A stretch of 64,000 nucleotides of DNA. Origin: Isochrysis galbana. Taxonomy: Eukaryota; Haptophyta; Isochrysidales; Isochrysidaceae. This document shows, piece by piece, positions 11,550 through 21,764 of this stretch. The stretch is taken from contig CM030939.1 of assembly GCA_018136815.1 (NCBI GenBank), forward strand, positions 4,942,760 through 5,006,759, written 5' to 3'. The position numbers and the translations under genes were made by a program. How positions within the stretch are numbered: the first letter of the stretch is position 1; each line of letters opens with the position of its first letter. A model generated the notes under the pieces. That model searched no databases. It saw nothing but the letters and a program-made list of their open reading frames with translations, and had not been told where the DNA came from.

Positions 11550-12983
11550 ATGGGCGCCGGCTCGTCCAGCTCGAGGAAGAAAGCTGCTCCAAGAGAGGCG
11601 CAGCAGCCTACGCCCCAAGCCCAGCCACAAGCAGAGCCTGCAGCCCCACAGGCACGTGGCCTCACATCTAGCGTGGAAGAGCCATCTCCCCCACCTGCAG
11701 CGGGTCCAGTTCCTCCAACATCCGTGCCACCAGCAGAGCAGAGGTCTGGACTGCATCTCTCCGACGAGGAGGTTGAACGGCGCGCTCAAATTCCTTCGCG
11801 ACAAGCCATAGCGACAAAGAACACGGAGGGACGCTATGCGATCGAGCTGATTGAACCAGAAGGAGTCTCCGCAAACGCGGCTGCAGCCACCGCTGCGGAG
11901 CAAGATCAAGAATTCGCGGAAGCAGCTCCCCCAGAGGTCAAGGCTCAGGTTGGGGAGCGCTGGAAGAAGTACGGGGGCCATGTGATTGAGGAGATGATGG
12001 AGCACACACCCCTCATCACCGCTCAATATCTGATCGCGCTCGCAAAAAACAATGGTCTCATGCCTCGTGCACAAGAAGCGCCTGAATCTGCTCGTATCAC
12101 CAAAGACAACATGTGGCGTTTGCAGTATTCCGGCATATATCGCCTGCCCGTGCTAGTCTTGTCGTACCCATGGGCGGACCCTTTCCATCCTGATCGTGCA
12201 GGGCATCTCCTCCAACAGCTCTCACCCATTCTCGAGACAATGCTCGCCACAGCACAGGACGAAAGACAAACTGGACATGGCACGAAGGGATGCGGCAATA
12301 AGTATCAGACAGTGGGTGTCTTCCTTGACTATACGGCTCTTCCCCAAGAACCTCGGGCAGAAAATGAAGCCGAGGCCTTCAAAAAGTCGCTGTCTGAGCT
12401 GTGGCGATGGTATGCTCACCCGATGACAACAGTCATGCTGTGCACTGGAGAGCTTTGCGACGCACCACCACCGACGAATCCCAAGCCCTACGACGCGAGG
12501 GGCTGGTGTTTCTGCGAGAAAAAGATGGCCTCTCTAGCCAAGGGCAACAACATTTTATGGGACATTCGCAATTACCGGCCCGGTATGACTTACGAAGACA
12601 TGTGGGAAGACATGCGAAAAGGCGGTGTTCGCAAACCTTTCATGTCACCCGATCGCTTGGAGAAATTTATGCAAGAAGCTGTGGTGAGCGGCGAGCTCAT
12701 CTTTTCTTACAATGCAGACCTTAGCGTGGTGGTTTCGCTGTATCGTAAGGCGTTCGAGCAGGCCTTTGGCGACATTAAATCACTCGTGCCATGTTGCGAC
12801 GGATTGTTCTTCAAGGACTACGGTTGGGGCGACGAGGACCTGCCGATTCTCCTTGAAGCATTTGATTACATGCGCAACAACAATTGCTGCCCGGCGGTCC
12901 CGATCCGGCTCGGTGGCAACAAATTCTCGCGGGACGCAGTGACGCAGCTAAAGAACTCTCCCGGCCTCATAATCGACATTTGA
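11550..12983 (+). CDS. HET-like domain protein, predicted N-myristoylated
   Basis: A single open frame of 477 aa. The ATG at 11550 is preferred over the upstream in-frame ATG at 11352 because it gives MGAGSSSSRKK, a good N-myristoylation signal (Gly2, Ser6, then basic residues). Residues about 15-70 are a Pro/Gln/Ala-rich linker. The core has, in order, VLVLSYPWADP (about 200), GVFLDYTALPQ (about 256) and RGWCFCEKK (about 317). This order resembles the HET (heterokaryon incompatibility) domain signature of LSY-W, D--INQ and W--QE. The last 60 residues (LPILLEAFDYMR, IRLGGNKFS) look like degenerate leucine-rich repeats. A membrane-tethered signalling or defence-type protein is inferred. No enzymatic activity can be assigned. 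Confidence 0.7.
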   Translation: MGAGSSSSRKKAAPREAQQPTPQAQPQAEPAAPQARGLTSSVEEPSPPPAAGPVPPTSVPPAEQRSGLHLSDEEVERRAQIPSRQAIATKNTEGRYAIELIEPEGVSANAAAATAAEQDQEFAEAAPPEVKAQVGERWKKYGGHVIEEMMEHTPLITAQYLIALAKNNGLMPRAQEAPESARITKDNMWRLQYSGIYRLPVLVLSYPWADPFHPDRAGHLLQQLSPILETMLATAQDERQTGHGTKGCGNKYQTVGVFLDYTALPQEPRAENEAEAFKKSLSELWRWYAHPMTTVMLCTGELCDAPPPTNPKPYDARGWCFCEKKMASLAKGNNILWDIRNYRPGMTYEDMWEDMRKGGVRKPFMSPDRLEKFMQEAVVSGELIFSYNADLSVVVSLYRKAFEQAFGDIKSLVPCCDGLFFKDYGWGDEDLPILLEAFDYMRNNNCCPAVPIRLGGNKFSRDAVTQLKNSPGLIIDI

Positions 12984-13139
12984 CGATGCGTGTGTGCGCG
13001 CAGGTGGGGCGAGTGAGCGGATGCGATAGCATTGACGTGGTCTAAGTCGAATATGGGGACCGGAGTAAGGAGACTTTTAAGTAGTTTCCTCCGTTGCGCG
13101 GGTGTGAGTTTGGCCTTGACAACGCAGTTCAACGTTGTT
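12984..13139. other. 3' flank of the HET-like gene
   Basis: No gene seen. It separates the stop at 12983 from the first copy of the AAACT/TATAG-ATGGAGCG repeat motif. Confidence 0.4.
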
Positions 13140-13755
13140 GTGCAAACTTAGAAACTTAGTTTATAGTTGGTTGCGATGGAGCGCGCCGAGGCGACTCTCC
13201 TCTCCTCACGACCCCCTCCCGAGGGTGGCCCCCCAACCCCCATGGAGCTGTCGCAGGCGAAGTGAACCTCCCGTTCGTATTCCTATCGATCGTCCCGTGT
13301 TTGCCCACTTGTTGTTTCCATCGATGGTCCCCATCACCATCGACGAGCATTTCTCCCCCTTTCTCGTCCCGCCAGGGGTTTCAATCTACTTTACAATTCT
13401 TTGCATGTGCGGCAAGTCTAGGGCCGACCATGAGTGACCACCTTTTGTTTTGGAAAAGGGTTGGCCGTTGCGGGTAAAGGGGGGGGCCTTGTGTATTTGT
13501 ACACTCCCCACAAACTATTGTTATAGTTTGAACCATGGAGCGTGCCGCGACCGCTCCCGAGCCCCAGGCGACTGTCGAACATGGGATGACTACTGGCTCG
13601 TAGGCAGAGGGCAGACGCTCGACGAGGCTAAGCCGCTGCGCCGACGGAAACCGGCAGGGCTGTGTGTGATGCAGGCAGGGATGAGCAATGCAGCTGAGTA
13701 TCTGAGCCCGGCATCCACACATTCCCAGTCGCGCGCCGAACACGAATTGATCGAT

Positions 13756-13986
13756 ATGGGCAAAGTGGCCGTCGCCTTGCGTGAGCGCAAACGTCGGGCG
13801 GGGGCGCGAGGTCCGCTGAAGAAGGCCGAGCGAGTGTCAACTCAAAAGGGTTTGTGTGGGTACAGTCAGTGCTCTGTGGACAAGCCCAAGCGCCCCCAGC
13901 ACAAGTGTTTGGCCTGTTGTGGAGGGACGGGCGCCTTCTACCATATACAGTGCTTTTTCGCGTGCCACCGGTGTCTAATCGAGTAG
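13756..13986 (+). CDS. Cys/His-rich fragment, possibly a transposase zinc-finger tail
   Basis: A 76-residue frame starts at ATG 13756 and ends at TAG 13984-13986; the frame is also open upstream. After a basic stretch (RERKRRAGARG, LKKAERV) there are regularly spaced cysteines and histidines: CGYSQC, KCLACC, YHIQCFFACHRC. This pattern recalls the C-terminal zinc-finger tail of PiggyBac-type transposases, and its position inside an inverted-repeat-bounded block fits. The rest of such a transposase was not found. Partial, and possibly a pseudogene. Confidence 0.35.
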   Translation: MGKVAVALRERKRRAGARGPLKKAERVSTQKGLCGYSQCSVDKPKRPQHKCLACCGGTGAFYHIQCFFACHRCLIE

Positions 13987-14055
13987 TTTTGGGGTTTTCG
14001 CCTTTTTTTGGCGGTTTTCGCCTTTTTTTGGCGGTTTTCGCGTTTTCGTCGATTT
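13987..14055. repeat. short tandem repeat ggcggttttcgcctttttt
   Basis: About two and a half copies of a 20-base unit. The ggcg and cgcc parts of the unit are complementary, so small hairpins can form. It lies directly after the stop of the Cys-rich fragment. Confidence 0.8.
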
Positions 14056-14499
14056 CGCAGCTCTCAAATGTCACTATAACTTCATGCACATGTGCTAGGC
14101 TGCTTTGGGGGTCCTAATCTGCCTATGTACACATGGTCCGGCACAAAAATTCTGTCGTTTGGGCGCCCCGACCCGAATGCTAGCCTCTCTTTTTTGGGGT
14201 TTTAGGCATGTACTAGGGTTAACGCGGCGCGAGAAAAAATTTCAGGGTCTTTGAGAGTGTTCACTTTGGGGGTCAAGGGAGTAGTAGGTAGTTGACTATG
14301 TTCAAACGGTCAAAAAGTTTGAGTTGAGTTCGTGTTCGACTATTTTTATACCACCTACTTGTATGTGGCTAGGGGTGCTAGCTAAGAAGACCTCTTACAA
14401 TACTACAATTTTTAACGTACTGCCTCCTTCTTTCTCCCCCTTTTTTTTGTCTCTCCGCCCCCCCCCCCAACTTCCTCCTGCCTGCCGTCGCCCAGCGCG

Positions 14500-15040
14500 A
14501 TGGCAGACCCCTTCGCGCTCGAGCGAGAGCGGCGGCGTGCAAAGGAGCTGGCAGAGCTCGAGAGGCTGCTACGATTCCCCTTTGACTGCGCCGAGCTGGT
14601 GCTTGCTCACCAGCGCTGCGTCGCGGCTGCGGCTGACTGGCGGCCGTGCGATTCTCTAAGGGTGCGCTCCATCCCAGCTTGGACAGTGTTGCTCCTTCAC
14701 TGACTGCGGGGAACACAGCTCCGCTTTAGCCCTACTGATTGCTGTGGCTGGTCGGCCTGCGCAATGGAAACAAAGTGCCACCCTCGTCTGCCTGCAGGGC
14801 GTGGTCGACTCGTGTGTCGAGGCCGGGGAGCGTCGTCGCTTCCAGATTGCGAGCGGTTGTTCGAGATGGAAGAGGCTATATGCTGCGTGCTTGATGCACC
14901 AAGGGGAATTGGATTGCGACGACCATCTGGTCAAGTTCCACATCTGCGTGATGGATGTGGCTGAGAATGGGCTCAGACCGAAGCCCGCAGCCTCCGAACC
15001 TCGACGCAATCAACCGTTTGTGCCATTTCCGCTTACTTGA
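14500..15040 (+). CDS. small two-exon protein of unknown function
   Basis: Exon 1 (14500-14661, 54 codons) starts MADPFALERERRRAKELAEL and is rich in charged helix-forming residues. Exon 2 (14798-15040) begins GVVDSCVEAGERRRFQ and contains a Cys/His-rich stretch (LDCDDHLVKFHICVMDV). The donor gtgcgc and acceptor cctgcag give a 136-base intron in phase 0, and the donor matches the type used by confident genes here. The product is about 134 aa. I recognise no family. It lies inside the inverted-repeat-bounded block, so it could be a transposon passenger. Confidence 0.45.
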
Positions 15041-15514
15041 CGCGGACGGATCACGAATCACTTGCTCCTGCACTTACCATTGGAGAGCTTACACTCTCCA
15101 TCGTGCACATAGGATCGCCCGCTTATTGAAGAGCTCCCGCACATCCGCTCTTGCGCAGCTGTTGAATTCGTGTCAGCTAGCGGACTCATTCCTAACGCTG
15201 CATCATTTCGATGATGCCGGCAATGGTCCAATCTCATTTTGCATTTTGTAGTAGTATTTTGATTTTGTAGCCCGGCTACTCACGTATATCAACTACAAAA
15301 ACTTGAACATTTCCACCGGCGCGTGCGGCGCGTGAGGAAATCATTAAATCTCTGAGCGTGTGTTCCCCTGCTTCCACTGGCCCGGTACTATCAAGGCAAA
15401 CCACAGCGAGCCTGCCTGCACCTACACGCGCTTAGGCTTAGGCAAGAAGAGTGAAGCGCGGGCGCGTGAAGCATGTATTTGGTGTCACCTCACCCCCCGC
15501 AGTGGGCTAGGAAG

Positions 15515-15612
15515 GGGGAGCGGTCGGCGCACGTTCCATCGCTCAAACTGTGACAATCATTACTGGCCAACCACACTGGGGAATCCTTGGACACCCAGGG
15601 GAGGTGGAAAAA
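15515..15612 (-). repeat. composite of two dispersed repeat motifs
   Basis: 15515-15555 (gggagcggtcggcgc, ccatcgct-aaac) matches 54721-54766. The adjoining 15575-15612 (ggaatccttggacaccc, ggggaggtgg) is an inverted copy of the start of repeat A seen at 30299 and 48079. Two families abut here. Confidence 0.75.
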
Positions 15613-15877
15613 TGTAGTGAAAAAGAGTCAGCAGACCGGGCTACCATGTTGGTGGCCAAGGAGATAGTTGTCCGGTTGTTGAACAACAATATGTTGTTGT
15701 TCATCAGCGCATCGAGAACACGGATCACTGATCACGATGCGTTCACAACCCACCTCCGCGCGCGCAGCAGTAGGGAAGACTTAGAATGTGTGTTTCACAG
15801 AAATATGGCGAAAAAGAATCAGACTTTTCGATGAGACTCGTTTCAACTTTCACTTTCCATCCCGCCGGGCCCACTTG

Positions 15878-16351
15878 CTACCTTCCAAGCAATTGCGACG
15901 CCAACGTCGAGCCCCACCGCCCCTTATTGGCCAACACAGTCGCAGCTGATTTGGCCGCCGCCGCTTGACGTGTGCTAGTCTTTTTGTCCTGGACCGCTGC
16001 TCTTGTGGCACCGTGCAGAGCATCCATGCTGCTGCCGGCTACCAGCTCTCTATCAATGCTCTCAGCACTTGATCGCTTTTTCTTGCTCTGTTTTGGGTGA
16101 ACGATCAGCTCTTCCGACTGCTTCGCCGCGAGGCGCGCGCGCCATTCACTCGCCTCACGGTCACGCTTGAGCAGCTTCTTGTGCGACCGCGCAGTGCCAA
16201 AATCGACGTGCTCATCCCACAGTGAGGAGAAGTCAGCCTGGAAGCTTTCGTCGCGGAGCTGGAGGCAGATACTTGGTCGAAGAACGCCCTGGCCGTTGTA
16301 GTGCCGAGGCAGTGGCTCGAGCACCTGCGCAAGCCCGCGGCGTGGAGCCAT
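15878..16351 (-). CDS. basic conserved-looking protein of unknown function
   Basis: A single-exon minus-strand frame of 157 aa with ATG at 16351 and TAG at 15880-15878. The N-terminal half (LPRHYNGQGVLRPSICLQL, ESFQADFSSLWDEHV) looks like a folded domain. The middle is basic and helical (SHKKLLKRDREASEWRARL), with a possible nuclear or nucleolar signal (KQSKKKR). The C-terminus ends WGSTLASQLLGR. The composition suggests a nucleolar or RNA-associated protein, but I cannot name the family. Confidence 0.5.
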   Translation of the reverse strand: MAPRRGLAQVLEPLPRHYNGQGVLRPSICLQLRDESFQADFSSLWDEHVDFGTARSHKKLLKRDREASEWRARLAAKQSEELIVHPKQSKKKRSSAESIDRELVAGSSMDALHGATRAAVQDKKTSTRQAAAAKSAATVLANKGRWGSTLASQLLGR

Positions 16352-16639
16352 CCCACCCACCCGCCGGCCACGTCGCGTCGAGTCGGCGCGCCGCGCAGAG
16401 AGCGGCAGGTCCGAGGGGAGAACTTAGAACTTAGTACCAACACGTTTAAAGGTTAGTCGGCCAATTCCTCTGCTGGCATGTCCGTCCCCCTCCCCTAATG
16501 ATATTTTTTGTATCTAGGGCCTCCCCAAAATCTTGATCTGTGCCCATGGGTATTCGATGCACATTCCGTACACCATATGGGTATTCGGTGATGGGGATAA
16601 TTAAGAAAGTTCCTCGCTGCTGAGAGCGGGTGGCAAAAT

Positions 16640-16920
16640 ATGGTAGGTGTTACCGTTACCGTTACCTAGACCTAGTAGGTAACTACCTAGGCCCTGGCCA
16701 AAATGTCCGGACAGTCAACAGGACATTTAGGGCTGTTTGGCTAAAAGGACATGTCCCGAAATGTCCCGGGACATTTGGGTCCTACATGGCATATACACAA
16801 GACGGCCCCGAGTATATCACATTATACGCTGTGTATACAGCCTAAGGCTGTATACACAGTGTATACACAGCTGTATACACACACACATACATGTTATATA
16901 TATATACTACGTAATATATA
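16640..16920. repeat. cluster of small palindromes, including a 14-bp perfect hairpin
   Basis: About 16700-16785 repeats ggacat/atgtcc motifs in both orientations. At 16829-16842 and 16846-16859 ctgtgtatacagcc and its exact complement form a hairpin with a 3-base loop, followed by further gtatacac repeats and an AT-rich run. No coding potential is seen. Confidence 0.85.
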
Positions 16921-16932
16921 TAGCAAGACGCT

Positions 16933-17139
16933 CCTACATGTGAAACACAGTCAAACTTAGAAATAAAACAGCAAAAACAGTATGCTTTTTGCCGTCAAAA
17001 AAACGGAGAAAAACAGTGTAAAAAACAGATGGGCGGGGGTGGGGGGGGGGGCGGTCGCCCGAAATAAAACAGCGAAAAACATATGTTTTGGGCCTCCGAA
17101 AAAAACAATGGAACAGTGTTCCTGTGTTTCACATGTAGG
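16933..17139. mobile_element. intact 207-bp MITE with 18-bp TIRs and 8-bp TSD
   Basis: The left end CCTACATGTGAAACACAG (16933-16950) and the right end CTGTGTTTCACATGTAGG (17122-17139) are perfect inverted repeats. They are flanked by the identical 8-mer aagacgct at 16925-16932 and 17140-17147. Inside, two related A-rich blocks (aaataaaacagc then aaaaaca) start near 16962 and 17063. The size, perfect TIRs and 8-base duplication indicate a recently inserted non-autonomous DNA transposon. An 8-base duplication fits hAT- or P-type transposases. Confidence 0.92.
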
Positions 17140-18412
17140 AAGACGCTGCTTGGCGCCCAGACATATGCAAGTGGGATACTGATACTGATGAAGAGAGTGG
17201 AGATAGGCTCGGACGACGAGCATGCAGGAGATGATGAGGCTTGTGAACATGTCATCTTGAGACTTACAGCATAGTCAGTCATGTTTGCTTGTGTATTTGT
17301 GTTGTCTTACTTATGGCATAACTTATGGTGTTGTGTATTATGGTATATGGGAACACATATGGGTGTTTGGTATTTGTTGCTGAAGAAGCATGTGATGTAT
17401 GTGATGTGTTGCGGGTAAGGAAGGGGCCTTGTACACTTGCCTCCCCCTATACGCCCCGACTAGGTTCCCCGCGCGACTCCCCCCGTCCGTAGCGCCCCGA
17501 TTCCCTCCCCTTCGCGCTATCTCGATCGGCCCCCTCCCCCGCGAAAGCCCTTTCCCTTCTCCTCCCTCCCGCCTTTCCCCGAGTGCTCCCTTGAGTTTCC
17601 GCCCCTTTCCCGTCTATTATTTTCCCGCGCGTTCCCCCCCCCCCCCGCGCGTGACGTTTTCCCTTGGTGTCCTCCGAACGCTCCTCGCCATCGCCCGATC
17701 GCCCCTCGTGCTCCTCCCGTCTGTTCTCGCTGGCTGCTGGTTTGTTGCCGACTGCAAGGCCGATGTCCCCCATGGAGGGGGGGCTAGCATGACTGCTATG
17801 CTTGATGCTGTGTGTGGCCGGAGCCGGAGCCACGGGCCGTGTGGCGCGACCGGGGTCGCACACACTCACACACTTGCTCGGTCTCAGCTGGCGGACGCGG
17901 TCGCTTCGTCAACGACTGCTCCATGGGGGCTGGTGGGGCGCCCTCGGCGGGGGGGCCGAAGGAGAGAAGAGCCGCGCCGCGCCGCGCCGCGCCGGCGCGC
18001 TCCATGGCAACCGAGAACCAAGTATGAACTTAGTTAAGAGGTGGAGGATGAAAAATAGTAGTTCAAAGAGCAAGGAGTCAGTGGCGACGGGCTGCTATCG
18101 AATACTACCTTGGGACTTGGGATTGGGAGGACTCTTACGTCGCAACACGGCGACGATGATGGCACACAGCATCGTGGATGGATAGTGATCCAACTCTCGA
18201 CATTAGCACCAAGACAAAGCGCGGGTACGACGGGTGCGGTTCCCTTGCTCAGAGCGGCGTCCTGTCTGCCACATGTCGACGATGCCAGCTGCCACTTTGG
18301 AGGCAGCAAGAAAGCACAACCTAGAATCTCACCCATCTAGCCGCAAACCTACGCGGGCACGCAAAACGCGCTCGGAGGCAGCCGCTTCGTGCATTGTCAC
18401 TTGCCCGCCGTC
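17140..18412. other. non-coding, part of the inverted-repeat block
   Basis: No convincing gene. 17409-17450 (gttgcgggtaa then gggccttgt) resembles 13467-13505. A pyrimidine-rich stretch covers 17450-17660. The 3' end of the patatin gene begins at 18413. Confidence 0.4.
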
Positions 18413-21400
18413 TCACTTACGGTACTCCATGTGCAAGAGGTAAAGCAAGAAGGCGAGCTTCGTTTGCCTCGAAAGCACGGGGGCAACGGCCTCCACCTCC
18501 GGCGTTGCAGTCCCTTCGTGCGACGGCGGCTTTGCGTTGGCCACGCTCGTAGAGTCCTCGCCGCCCGCAGCCGAGGCCGCGACCGAGGCGGCAGCATCTT
18601 TAGCACGCGAGAGGGCAGCGACGACGGAGCCGAGAAGGTCTTGGTTGTCGTCCGGGGTGATGGGCAGGTCCTTCTCGAGGTGGGCCGCGGCATGCTGTGC
18701 AGCCGTCATGTGCACCGAGATCTGCAAGCCGCAAAGGTGCAGGGTTGGCGCGTCGTGGCGAGTGGACATCCGGTGGCAGGCCAAGGCGGAGGAGCGTGTA
18801 CCTGCCCCGCAACAAAGAGCTGCTCGTGCTGGATCTTTGTAAGCCCGAAGTCAAAGGGTGAAAAGGAGCCGCCGCACAGAGTCACGATTTGGGGAGCAAG
18901 TTGGAAGAAAGAGGGCGACGGCGGGGCGAAGCTCGAAGAGGCTTGCAACGAGACGGCCGAATTGGCGCCCTCAGACGGCGCCGTCTCGTCCGCCGACAAG
19001 CGCGCCGACACCGACGGCTCGGAAAGCTCGGCGACGTTGGGCGCCGCTTGCAAGATCAGACTCTGATCCACCGTCGGCCGAATGAAAGGCGTGAGCGCGC
19101 CCGTTGGAGCGCGAGGTGGGACGAGTGCGGACGCGTGAGCGTGCACAAGGCGCGGCACCGGCACACCTTTATCGACGCCCACGATCTCGGCCAAGTGCCT
19201 TCGCGCAGCCAACCGTTGTGCGAGGCGACCGCCTCTCCGCCCGATGCCATGCGGATTTGGAGCGCCAAGTTAGCATCCATCATCGTTTGCATGCACGTGG
19301 TGGCTAGGTCAACGCCGTCACGCACCGGGTAGATACCCTTCTCTTTCATCCGCTGTTCCATGCGCGTTAGCTCGGCGATGACCTGCGACGGCGCCACGCG
19401 CCGGCAGGACGGTATCTTCGCGTGGGCGCGATTCAAGCTGCGGTGGTGTAGTCGCATCGCGGAGCAAGAGCCACATGGGTTGCGGCACGTACCTCGGCCT
19501 CAGCGGCGTGGGTATTGACACCACGTGTCAGTCGATGAAGTGAGCCAAAATTGTACATGTACCAGTCTCTTGGCCGGACCATGAGCCCAAGGCGGTGGCC
19601 GTCATCGGGAAGAGCGTTCATCGGGAAGTCGTTGCACATGCCGCCGTCGCAATAGACATGGCGGCCGTAGCTGCCCAGCGCACGGCGAGGGTGGTAGGTG
19701 GGGGGGTGTTGGGGGGGGGGCTAGAGCGGCTGTTGTCGCCCAGGAGAGGGGCTGCCATGGAACGAAAGGTGGAATGGGGCAGCGCAAAGTGGCGGTGGCA
19801 ACGCGTGAGTGAGGGCGACTCACCGGAAGGGCTCGATGAGTCCGGGCACGCCCATGGACATGCGGACCGCGATGCGCAGGGGTAGCTCTGCGTCTGTCTC
19901 AGGGGTGAGCTGACGCTCCCGGCCTGTGTCAAGCTCGGTGACTAGGATGATGACCCGCTTGCCGTATTGTTCCTTGACCTGCAGGACGACGGCGCGGTGA
20001 ACGCGTGCTTGGCGTTGCAGTCCTCGCGGCACGTCGAGCCGGCGGAGAGTTGCCGTGTGTGGGCGTGGGCGATCTACCTGCCCAAGTGTAAGGTCGCGCG
20101 CGCAGCACTTCCAGAATTTTTTACGCGAGCCGCACTCGCAGATCTTCTCTCTGTCTACGCCAGGGCGCTGCGCCAGTGCATCACCCATCAGCCTGCGCCG
20201 CATCAGGAAGCAAGCCGGACATCAGGGCGACTTCGCGCGCGAAACCTGCGCGCGGCGGCGCACCGATCGAGCTCAGCACCCGAGTTGATCCCTGGTCCAT
20301 TGCCTTGCGAGATCTCGCGCAGCGCCCATGGCACAGCGCCCTGCCTGTGGATGACCTGTGGACGAGGCGTAAAACAGATGGGTCCCCGTGCCAGCACGTG
20401 GGCATGGCGGAGTCGGCAACGATCGCGCTGCGACCAGCACAAGGCTCGCCTGGAAGAGGGTGAGAAGAGTGTTGCCGAGGGCGCGGAAGAGCGCGCCAAG
20501 CTCTGGGTACGCTAGCCGGTGGAAGGGCATCTTAGTGACGAGGCGGTAGATGGCCTCGGCGTCGTATCCGACCTGTGTGCCGGCGACGGCGGGAGAAGCT
20601 GGCACACGGCGTGACAGGGGAAAGGAGGAGGGAGAGGGGGGAAGGATTGGAGCGGCCGGCGCGCTCACCGAGAGGCATGCGACGATGACGGCGCCGGCGC
20701 TAACGCCGGCGAGTGTGTTAAGCTGCTTATAGTCGAGGCCGTACCGCTGGAGCGCAAAGAGACCGCCCACGTGGGTGGCTGCCAGAATGCCTACACGGAG
20801 TGGTAAGCGTATCGGGCAGGGTCGAGGCCGTACCGCTGGAGCGCAAATAGACCGCCCACGTGGGTGGCTGCCAGAATGCCTACACGGAGTGGTAAGCGCA
20901 TCGGGCAGGTGATACAGGCCGCAGTGGCACGATAACAAGTGGGCCTGCGCACCGCATCCGTAGACGGCGAGAGAGGTGGCCCCTGACACATGGTCCACAA
21001 AATCGTCGTGCGCCTCCTCACAGCGTGCCTGGCTACTGAGCAGTTCCTCCATCCGCTCCATCTCCTCGCGACAACGGCGCTCCTCAGCGGCCGAGCCTGC
21101 GGCCGAGCGTGCAAAGTCGCCGATACGCGGCAAGCCGAAGGGGCGGAGCAGCCGGCGCCAGTAGACGCACGCGCCAATGTAGCCAGCGAGCACCATGGGC
21201 GCGAACATCACTAGCAGCGGTACACCGAGCGCAGCGACCCAGAGCATGAGGAGGCCTAGCGCTCCAATCCCGCCTGCAAGCATAGCGAGGACAACCGCCG
21301 CTGCAAGCAGCGTGGCGGCAAGCCGGGGCGCCTTGACAGTCAGGCTCTCGGGCGGCCATGAAGGCGGCGGCACAAAGAGGCCGAGCAGCCACGGCGCATG

Positions 21401-21760
21401 CACGAGGAAGTGCAGCTCGGTGTTCTGCAGCGCAAGGACAGCCTGGCTCTTGGAGGCGGGCAGAGCTCGTCGCACGCCCTGAAGGTGGCCTCGCGCGTCA
21501 GAGAGCATGCTCGCACCGAGCCCCTTGGCATCGGAGAGCACGCTCGCGCCGAGTCCCTTGGCCTCTGAGAGGACGCTCTCACCGAGCCCTCTCGCGTCCT
21601 CGAGCATCGAGTCCCTCAGCCTCTCCGCCCTCTGCCTCGCGTGGTGGACGTCGCTGACAGCCTCGCGGGCAGCGCCCTCGAGGGTGGATGCGATGTCGTG
21701 GAGGGTGGGAGGCGATGTGGCTGTGTGGCTCCTCTTGCTGTCTGCTGGCCGAGACGGCAT
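18413..21760 (-). CDS. patatin-like phospholipase with membrane hairpin and 11-mer repeats
   Basis: Exon 1 (21760-20953) encodes four 11-residue amphipathic repeats (residues about 55-98, DARGLGESVLS type), like lipid-droplet or apolipoprotein repeats, then two or three hydrophobic helices (about 145-200) and the start of a patatin domain (LAVYGC). Exon 2 (20778-20669) gives ATHVGGLFALQ and the nucleophile elbow GVSAGA. Exon 3 (20572-20450) gives VGYDAEAIYRLVTK. A later exon ending at 19824 carries a SEC-C-like cluster (CECGSRKKFWKCC) and RMSMGVPGLIEPFR. Exon 19670-19493 carries the catalytic DGG (YCDGGMCNDFPMNAL). Further exons run to the stop at 18415-18413, with QIVTLCGGSFSPFDFGLT. Phases join for the exons listed; 20450-20205 and the switch near 19190 are unresolved. 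A lipid acyl hydrolase acting at a membrane or lipid droplet is inferred from Ser and Asp dyad motifs. The usual GGG oxyanion motif reads GCA. Confidence 0.85.
20732..20909. repeat. 89-bp tandem duplication across an intron-exon boundary
   Basis: 20732-20820 and 20821-20909 are near-identical direct copies (about two mismatches). On the minus strand each holds intron 3' sequence, the acceptor ttctggcag and the first part of exon 2 of the patatin gene. Only the copy nearer the rest of exon 2 gives an open product. The other leads into ARYAYHSV and a stop. Confidence 0.95.
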
Positions 21761-21764
21761 CTTG

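Larger units (their letters stand above)
13140..18040. mobile_element. candidate 4.9-kb element bounded by divergent inverted repeats
   Basis: The left end (about 13140-13265; aacttagtttatag, gcgatggagcgcg, cccccatggag) matches the right end (about 17890-18035; ctccatgggggc, gcgctccatggcaacc, gaacttagtt) in inverted orientation over more than 100 bases, with visible divergence. Translating the arms gives the same APWGL-G-PR pattern from both. The interior holds a Cys-rich fragment, small candidate genes and a MITE. No clear target duplication and no full transposase were found, so this may be an old DNA transposon or a pair of dispersed repeats. Confidence 0.5.
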
